Assembly: GCF_003014555.1 (NCBI RefSeq)
Contig: NZ_PYGE01000030.1
Coordinates: 1-48,604, forward strand
Origin: Haloactinopolyspora alba
GTDB lineage: Bacteria > Actinomycetota > Actinomycetes > Jiangellales > Jiangellaceae
Direction of reading: 5' to 3'
Length of the DNA stretch: 48,604 bases
This document shows positions 43,947 through 48,604 of this stretch, one piece after another. A model generated the notes under the pieces. That model saw only the letters and a list, made by a program, of their open reading frames with translations, was not told the DNA's origin and ran no database searches. Every line of letters starts with the position of its first letter. Position 1 is the first letter of the stretch. A program made the position numbers and the translations under genes.

Positions 43947-44795
43947 GTGGACGTGACCCGCATGGGCAGCCTGCCGGCGGCGTTCCTGACACCGGGGACG
44001 TCGTCGTTCACCGAGTTCCTCCGGCAGTACTCGCCCGAGCTGCTGCCCGGTAACCGGGTGCACAGCGGCACCTCTGGCGACGACCTCGGCGCGCTGACAC
44101 CGCACGGCACGACCATCGTCGCGGCGACGTTCCCGGGCGGCGTGGTCATGGCCGGAGACCGGCGCGCCACCATGGGCAACATCATCGCCCAGCGCGACAT
44201 CGAGAAAGTCTTCCAGGCCGACGAGTACTCGGCGGTGGCCTACTCCGGCACGGCCGGCATGGGCGCGGAGGTCGTGCGGCTGTTCCAGCTCGAGCTCGAG
44301 CACTACGAGAAGATCGAGGGCTCGGTGCTGTCCCTCGAGGGCAAGGCGAACCGGCTGTCGCACATGATCCGCGGCAACCTCGGCATGGCCATGCAGGGCC
44401 TGGTGGTGGTGCCGCTGTTCGCCGGCTACGACCACGCCAGCGGCGGCGGGCGGATCTTCTCCTACGACCCCACCGGCGCCCGCTACGAGGAGCACGCCTT
44501 CTTCTCGGTCGGGTCCGGTTCGGTGTTCGCCCGCGGCGCGTTGAAGAAGCTGTTCCGTGACGACCTCACCGTCGACGAGGCCGTGTCGGTCACCATCCAG
44601 GCGCTGTACGACGCCGCGGACGACGACTCCGCCACCGGGGGCCCGGACATGCAGCGGCGCATCTACCCGGTCGTCGCCGTGGTGGACGAGAACGGCTTCC
44701 GCCGGCGGGACGAGCAGGTCGTGGCCGAGACCGTCGAGTCGATCGTCACCGCGCGCCAGGACCGTCCCGACGGGCCCAACGCCCCCCTTCGCTGA
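43947..44795 (+). CDS. prcB: 20S proteasome beta subunit
   Basis: A 282-residue precursor of the catalytic subunit. A 54-residue propeptide is removed at L-T-P-H-G / T-T-I-V-A-A, exposing Thr55 as the nucleophile. The mature part shows [10 protein letters not shown] (Asp and Lys/Arg support) and G-T-A-G-M-G-A-E. It forms the inner rings of the chamber that degrades pupylated proteins. The GTG at 43947 touches the pup stop, and the GGAG within the end of pup serves as its ribosome binding site, so pup and prcB are translated together. Confidence 0.97.
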   Translation: MDVTRMGSLPAAFLTPGTSSFTEFLRQYSPELLPGNRVHSGTSGDDLGALTPHGTTIVAATFPGGVVMAGDRRATMGNIIAQRDIEKVFQADEYSAVAYSGTAGMGAEVVRLFQLELEHYEKIEGSVLSLEGKANRLSHMIRGNLGMAMQGLVVVPLFAGYDHASGGGRIFSYDPTGARYEEHAFFSVGSGSVFARGALKKLFRDDLTVDEAVSVTIQALYDAADDDSATGGPDMQRRIYPVVAVVDENGFRRRDEQVVAETVESIVTARQDRPDGPNAPLR

Positions 44796-44825
44796 CTCGC
44801 CCACCACTCATCGAGAGGACCATCG

Positions 44826-45557
44826 GTGTCGATGCAGTTCGGATACGTCTCGCCCGAACAGATCATGAAGGACCGGGCGGACTACGCCCGCAAGGGGATC
44901 TCCCGCGGCCGGTCCGTGGTTGTCATCCAGTACGCGGGCGGGATCCTGTTCGCTGCCGAGAGCCCGTCGCCGTCGCTGCACAAGATCAGCGAGATCTACG
45001 ACCGCATCGCGTTCGCGGCGGTGGGCAAGTACAACGAGTTCGAGAACCTCCGCCAGGCCGGCGTGCGCCTGGCCGACCTGCGCGGATACTCCTTCGACCG
45101 GGTCGACGTGTCCGGGCGGGCGCTGGCCAACGTCTACGCGCAGACACTGGGAACGATCTTCACGCAGGAGCCGAAGCCGTACGAGGTCGAGCTGGTGGTG
45201 GCCGAGGTCGGCAAGACGGCCGACGAGGACCAGATCTACCGCATCACCTACGACGGGTCGGTGGCCGCCGAGAACGGGTACGCCGTCATGGGCGGCGCCG
45301 CCGAGCAGGTGGCGCGCTACGTCGGCGACAACGTCAGCCCCGGCGGGTCGCTCGAGGACACGTTGCGCCTGGCCGTCGACGCGCTGCGCCGCGGCGAGGA
45401 CGGCAACGACCGGCACCTGCCGACGGCGTCGCTGGAGGTCGCGGTCCTCGACCGGGAGCGCCCGCGCCGCGCGTTCCGGCGCATCGTGTCGCCGACGCTG
45501 GATTCGTTGCTGGACCGAAGCGGTTCCGAGGCGGGCACAGACGATTCGGGCGACTAA
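44826..45557 (+). CDS. prcA: 20S proteasome alpha subunit
   Basis: A 243-residue protein of the outer rings. The N-terminus has [17 protein letters not shown], the gating and H0 helix region, then [11 protein letters not shown]. No catalytic Thr, as expected. The acidic tail ends in T-D-D-S-G-D. GTG 44826 follows GAGAGGAC at a good distance; ATG 44832 is possible. The TAA stop doubles as the start of a TAAGGT hexamer for pafA. Confidence 0.97.
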   Translation: MSMQFGYVSPEQIMKDRADYARKGISRGRSVVVIQYAGGILFAAESPSPSLHKISEIYDRIAFAAVGKYNEFENLRQAGVRLADLRGYSFDRVDVSGRALANVYAQTLGTIFTQEPKPYEVELVVAEVGKTADEDQIYRITYDGSVAAENGYAVMGGAAEQVARYVGDNVSPGGSLEDTLRLAVDALRRGEDGNDRHLPTASLEVAVLDRERPRRAFRRIVSPTLDSLLDRSGSEAGTDDSGD

Positions 45558-45566
45558 GGTCGTGTC

Positions 45567-46928
45567 ATGGATCGCCGCATCTTCGGGCTCGAGAACGAGT
45601 ACGGCGTCACCTGCACGTTCCGCGGGCAGCGTCGGCTGTCCCCGGACGAGGTGGCGCGGTACCTGTTCCGCCGGGTCGTCACATGGGGCCGCAGCAGCAA
45701 CGTCTTCCTGTCCAACGGCGCCCGGCTCTATCTGGACGTAGGCAGCCACCCGGAGTACGCGACGCCCGAGTGCGACAGCGTCGTCGACCTGGTGACGCAC
45801 GACAAGGCCGGCGAGCGGGTCCTCGAGGGGCTGCTGGTCGACGCGGAGAAGCGGCTGGCCGAAGAGGGCATCGCCGGCGACGTCTACCTGTTCAAGAACA
45901 ACACCGACTCCGCCGGGAACTCCTACGGCTGTCACGAGAACTACCTCGTGGGCCGGCACGGCGAGTTCTCCCGGCTCGCCGACGTGCTGATTCCGTTCCT
46001 GGTCACCCGCCAGATCGTGTGCGGGGCGGGAAAGGTGCTGCAGACGCCGCGCGGTGCCGTGTTCGCGGTCAGCCAGCGCGCCGAGCACATCTGGGAGGGC
46101 GTGTCCAGTGCGACCACGCGCAGCCGCCCGATTATCAACACCCGCGACGAGCCGCACGCCGACGCCGAGCGGTACCGGCGGCTGCACGTCATCGTCGGCG
46201 ACTCGAACATGAACGAGTGCACCACCCTGCTGAAGGTCGGCGCCACCGACCTGGTGCTGCGCATGGTCGAGGCCGGGGTCGGGCTGCGCGACCTGACCCT
46301 GGAGAACCCGATCCGGGCCATCCGCGAGATCAGTCACGACATCACCGGGCGCCGCAAGGTGCGTCTGGCCGGGGGCCGCGAGGCGTCGGCGCTGGAGATC
46401 CAGGAGGAGTACTTCACGAAGGCGCGCGACTTCGTCGAGCGCCGCGACATCGGCACGCCGGTCGTGCGCAGGGTTCTGGACCTGTGGGAGCGCACCATCA
46501 AGGCGATCGACTCCGGCGACCTGTCGCTGGTCGAGACCGAGATCGACTGGGTCACCAAGTACCGGCTGATGGAGCGCTACCGCGCCCGGCACAACCTGAG
46601 CCTCACGCATCCCCGGGTCGCCCAGCTGGACCTGTCATACCACGACATCCACCGTGGCCGTGGCCTCTACTACGTGCTCGAGCGGCGCGGCGCGGTGTCC
46701 CGGGTCACCCGCGACGTCGAGGTCTTCGAGGCGAAGTCCGTGCCGCCGCGCACCACCCGGGCGAAGCTGCGCGGCGAGTTCATCAAGCGTGCGCAGGAAC
46801 GCCGGCGCGACTTCACCGTCGACTGGGTGCATCTCAAGCTCAACGATCAGGCGCAGCGGACGGTATTGTGTAAGGATCCGTTCCGATCCGTGGACGAACG
46901 GGTGGCGCGGCTGATCGACGGCATGTGA
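45567..46928 (+). CDS. pafA: Pup--protein ligase PafA
   Basis: A 453-residue ligase that uses ATP to join the Pup C-terminal Glu side chain to substrate lysines. Seen: [10 protein letters not shown] (metal-binding Glu), [17 protein letters not shown] with the catalytic Asp57, [14 protein letters not shown], and [10 protein letters not shown]. It lacks the Dop loop. ATG 45567 lies nine bases past prcA, and TAAGGT (45555-45560), six bases upstream, suggests an additional leaderless promoter that overlaps the prcA stop. It completes the pupylation set dop-pup-prcB-prcA-pafA on one strand. Confidence 0.97.
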   Translation: MDRRIFGLENEYGVTCTFRGQRRLSPDEVARYLFRRVVTWGRSSNVFLSNGARLYLDVGSHPEYATPECDSVVDLVTHDKAGERVLEGLLVDAEKRLAEEGIAGDVYLFKNNTDSAGNSYGCHENYLVGRHGEFSRLADVLIPFLVTRQIVCGAGKVLQTPRGAVFAVSQRAEHIWEGVSSATTRSRPIINTRDEPHADAERYRRLHVIVGDSNMNECTTLLKVGATDLVLRMVEAGVGLRDLTLENPIRAIREISHDITGRRKVRLAGGREASALEIQEEYFTKARDFVERRDIGTPVVRRVLDLWERTIKAIDSGDLSLVETEIDWVTKYRLMERYRARHNLSLTHPRVAQLDLSYHDIHRGRGLYYVLERRGAVSRVTRDVEVFEAKSVPPRTTRAKLRGEFIKRAQERRRDFTVDWVHLKLNDQAQRTVLCKDPFRSVDERVARLIDGM

Positions 46929-47040
46929 CCATGCGACGCCGACGACGGTGGCGCGTTCAGGCAGTTCTCAGGTCACCGTTCTACGCTGACTGCTTGCGAT
47001 TGTCAGACCTGCTCGCCAATTGACTAAAGGACTTGTTCAA

Positions 47041-48117
47041 GTGCGCACCAGACAGGCCATCGTGGCCCTGCTCGCGACGTCCGCGCTCGCCCTGACCGGG
47101 TGCGGGTCGGACGACGAATCGGGCTCCGGGTCCGACTCCACCGCTTCCGGCGGACCGGTCATCACCGAGGACATGGGCGTCGAGGTCAGCGGTGAGATGG
47201 GGGAGAAGCCGACCCTGACCATCCCGGACGAGGCTCCTCCCGAGGAGTTGCAGGTGCAGGTCCTGTCCGAGGGCGACGGGCCCGAGGTCTCCGGCAGCGA
47301 CGTCGTCGTCGCCGACTACCTGGGCCAGACGTGGAAGCCGCGCGCGCCGCAGACCGCGCCGCCGCCCGGTTCCGGCGGGTCGACCCCGCCGCCGTCGGAC
47401 GAGGGCGCCGCCGGCGGTGCCGGGTCGTCGTCGCAGCCGTCCGCCGGCGGTACCGAGCCGCCCGCCGACGCCGAGCCGTACGTCTTCGACAACTCCTACG
47501 ACCGTGGCCAGGCCGCCGGGTTCTCGCTCGACGCGGTCATCCCCGGGTGGAAGGAAGGCCTCGCGGGGCAGAAGGTCGGCTCGCGGGTGCTGATGTCCAT
47601 CCCGCCGGACAAGGGCTACGGCGCGCAGAAGGGGCACGACCTGCAGAACGACACGCTCGTGTTCGTCGTCGACATCATCGACTCGATCGACGGCACCTCG
47701 AGCGCGTCCGGCGAGCCGGTCGAGGACCTGCCGCAGGGCCTGCCCACCGTCGAGGACGGTGAGGAGGGCGCCGCGCCCACCATCAAGATGGACGGCGCCA
47801 AGCCTCCGCAGAAGTCCGACTCCACCCTGGTCATCAAGGGCGACGGCGACAAGCTCGGCAACAACATCGTCATCAACATGGTGCAGGCGGAGTATCCTGA
47901 CGCCGCCAACACGATCAGCTCGTGGGACGAGAACCAGACGCCGGTCGTGCTGGCGCCGCAGCAGCTGCAGGGCATCCCGGGCCTGGCGCAGGCGCTGGAG
48001 GGACAGACGGTCGGCAGCCGCGTCGTCACCCGCATCTCGGCGAAGGACAACGCCGCGCAGGACGGTTCCAAGGGCACGCCGCTCGTTCTGGTCATCGACG
48101 TGATCGGCACGTTCTGA
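47041..48117 (+). CDS. FKBP-type prolyl isomerase lipoprotein, two FKBP domains
   Basis: A 358-residue surface lipoprotein. The signal ends in L-A-L-T-G-C-G (lipid Cys) and a Ser/Asp-rich tether follows. The first FKBP domain (about 70-225) is split by a Pro/Gly/Ser insert (P-P-P-G-S-G-G-S-T-P-P-P) after V-V-A-D-Y-L-G-Q-T-W. It resumes with F-S-L-D-A-V-I-P-G-W-K-E-G-L and I-P-P-D-K-G-Y-G. The second domain (about 255-357) keeps V-I-D-V-I at its end but has lost most active-site aromatics, so it may only bind. GTG 47041 is chosen because AAAGGA lies nine bases upstream and the signal peptide starts there; TTG 47020 would overlap it. Folding of exported proteins is likely. Confidence 0.88.
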   Translation: MRTRQAIVALLATSALALTGCGSDDESGSGSDSTASGGPVITEDMGVEVSGEMGEKPTLTIPDEAPPEELQVQVLSEGDGPEVSGSDVVVADYLGQTWKPRAPQTAPPPGSGGSTPPPSDEGAAGGAGSSSQPSAGGTEPPADAEPYVFDNSYDRGQAAGFSLDAVIPGWKEGLAGQKVGSRVLMSIPPDKGYGAQKGHDLQNDTLVFVVDIIDSIDGTSSASGEPVEDLPQGLPTVEDGEEGAAPTIKMDGAKPPQKSDSTLVIKGDGDKLGNNIVINMVQAEYPDAANTISSWDENQTPVVLAPQQLQGIPGLAQALEGQTVGSRVVTRISAKDNAAQDGSKGTPLVLVIDVIGTF

Positions 48118-48488
48118 TGCTCGAGCGTCCCGAGGTCGACTTCCCCGAGGGGCCGCTGCCGCAGGAGCTGGAGGTGACCGACCTCGTCGTCGGCGACGGC
48201 GACGAGGCGGTGCCCGGTTCGACGCTGCTGGTCCACTACGCCGGCGTCGACTTCGAGTCCGGCGAGGAGTTCGACGCGTCGTGGAACCGCGGCAAGCCGG
48301 TCGAGGTTCCGCTGCGCGGGTTGATCGAAGGCTGGCAGGTCGGCGTCCAGGGGATGCGGATCGGGGGCCGGCGCAAGCTGGTCATCCCGCCGCACCAGGC
48401 GTACGGTCCGGCCGGCAACGGCCACCGCCTGGCCGGCCGGACCCTCATCTTCGTGATCGACCTCCTCGCCGTGTCCCAGCAGGAATGA
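48117..48488 (+). CDS. FKBP-type peptidyl-prolyl cis-trans isomerase, cytosolic
   Basis: A 123-residue single-domain FKBP. Active-site residues are intact: V-H-Y-A-G-V (Tyr), F-D-A-S-W, V-E-V-P-L-R-G-L-I-E-G-W, and I-P-P-H-Q-A-Y-G. No signal peptide, so it works in the cytosol. ATG 48117 overlaps the stop of the lipoprotein FKBP by one base (TGATG), so the pair is translated together: one form for inside, one for outside. FKBP genes behind pafA are a usual arrangement in Streptomyces-like actinobacteria. Confidence 0.93.
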   Translation: MLERPEVDFPEGPLPQELEVTDLVVGDGDEAVPGSTLLVHYAGVDFESGEEFDASWNRGKPVEVPLRGLIEGWQVGVQGMRIGGRRKLVIPPHQAYGPAGNGHRLAGRTLIFVIDLLAVSQQE

Positions 48489-48509
48489 TCACGTTCACCA
48501 TGGAATTCC
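48484..48509 (+). repeat. Family-A 3'-end repeat, copy 3 (truncated)
   Basis: The first 26 bases of the repeat (AATGATCACGTTCACCATGG...) overlap the TGA stop of the FKBP gene. The palindrome is cut after GGAATTCC and the GCGTCACCA hairpin is missing. Confidence 0.7.
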
Positions 48510-48576
48510 GGCTCTTGTGACGTTTCCGTGGGTGGGTGAGCGCGTCTGATAGAGCTGCACGCCGCTCTCGCTCTAG

Positions 48577-48603
48577 GTTTCTGTCTTGTCAGGGATCAGA
48601 AAC
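48577..48603. repeat. Small inverted repeat GTTTCTG/CAGAAAC at the right edge
   Basis: Arms 48577-48583 and 48597-48603 around 13 bases. It could be a terminator or operator of a gene beyond the window; nothing more can be said. Confidence 0.35.
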
Positions 48604-48604
48604 T

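Noticed and set aside
40442-44200. A 1,250-codon minus-strand open frame across arc, the Gfo/Idh gene, dop, pup and prcB
   Set aside because: It covers six well-defined plus-strand features, and its translation is repetitive His/Arg/Gly/Asp without motifs, a by-product of high GC at third positions.

Overview
The window is very GC-rich, with densely packed genes, many GTG starts and overlapping ATGA/GTGA junctions. It carries mycothiol synthesis (mshC) and a complete Pup-proteasome locus (arc/mpa, dop, pup, prcB, prcA, pafA). That combination means an actinobacterium. Streptomyces/Jiangella-like relatives fit the gene order, but the genus cannot be fixed from the sequence alone.

Left edge (1-1,830): a decay zone. 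It holds a C-terminal short-chain dehydrogenase fragment, a MazF N-terminal fragment, an intact kinase-like P-loop protein, and a VapB/VapC pair broken by frameshifts. Then comes a secreted M23 peptidase with a long Pro/Thr linker (1,843-3,615), followed by a conserved actinobacterial run: histidine phosphatase, DUF3090 protein, SCO1664-type kinase-fold protein and mshC (3,835-7,153). Next are an AbiEi/DUF559-type protein, a PAC2 protein, a HesB-like protein, a large FAD/Fe-S oxidoreductase and a HAD hydrolase.

Middle (13.7-35.8 kb): accessory transport and catabolism. It contains a five-gene oligopeptide ABC operon (13,867-19,583), a MacB/FtsX-type exporter pair (19,684-23,010), and a sugar locus. 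The sugar locus has an ABC importer whose last gene is a LacI regulator, a second closely related LacI gene, and a divergent GH3 glycosidase - Gfo/Idh oxidoreductase - DUF6807 operon. A two-component system (33,832-35,768) closes this part.

Right part (35.9-48.6 kb): the conserved block resumes with a RecB-type Fe-S nuclease, a site-2 protease with CBS domains, the tRNA m1A58 methyltransferase TrmI, the proteasomal ATPase ARC, an inserted Gfo/Idh gene, dop-pup-prcB-prcA-pafA, and two FKBP prolyl isomerases. Pup ends in Gly-Gly-Glu, so it is ready for PafA ligation without deamidation.

Two features recur across the window. First, at least eleven reading frames have a TANNNT hexamer exactly 6-7 bases before the start codon, the mark of leaderless transcription. 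Second, a family of palindromic repeats (core CATGGAATTCCATG plus a GCGTCACCA/TGGTGACGC hairpin) sits directly behind stop codons, always in the direction of the gene it follows. No tRNA, rRNA, insertion sequence or CRISPR array was found.
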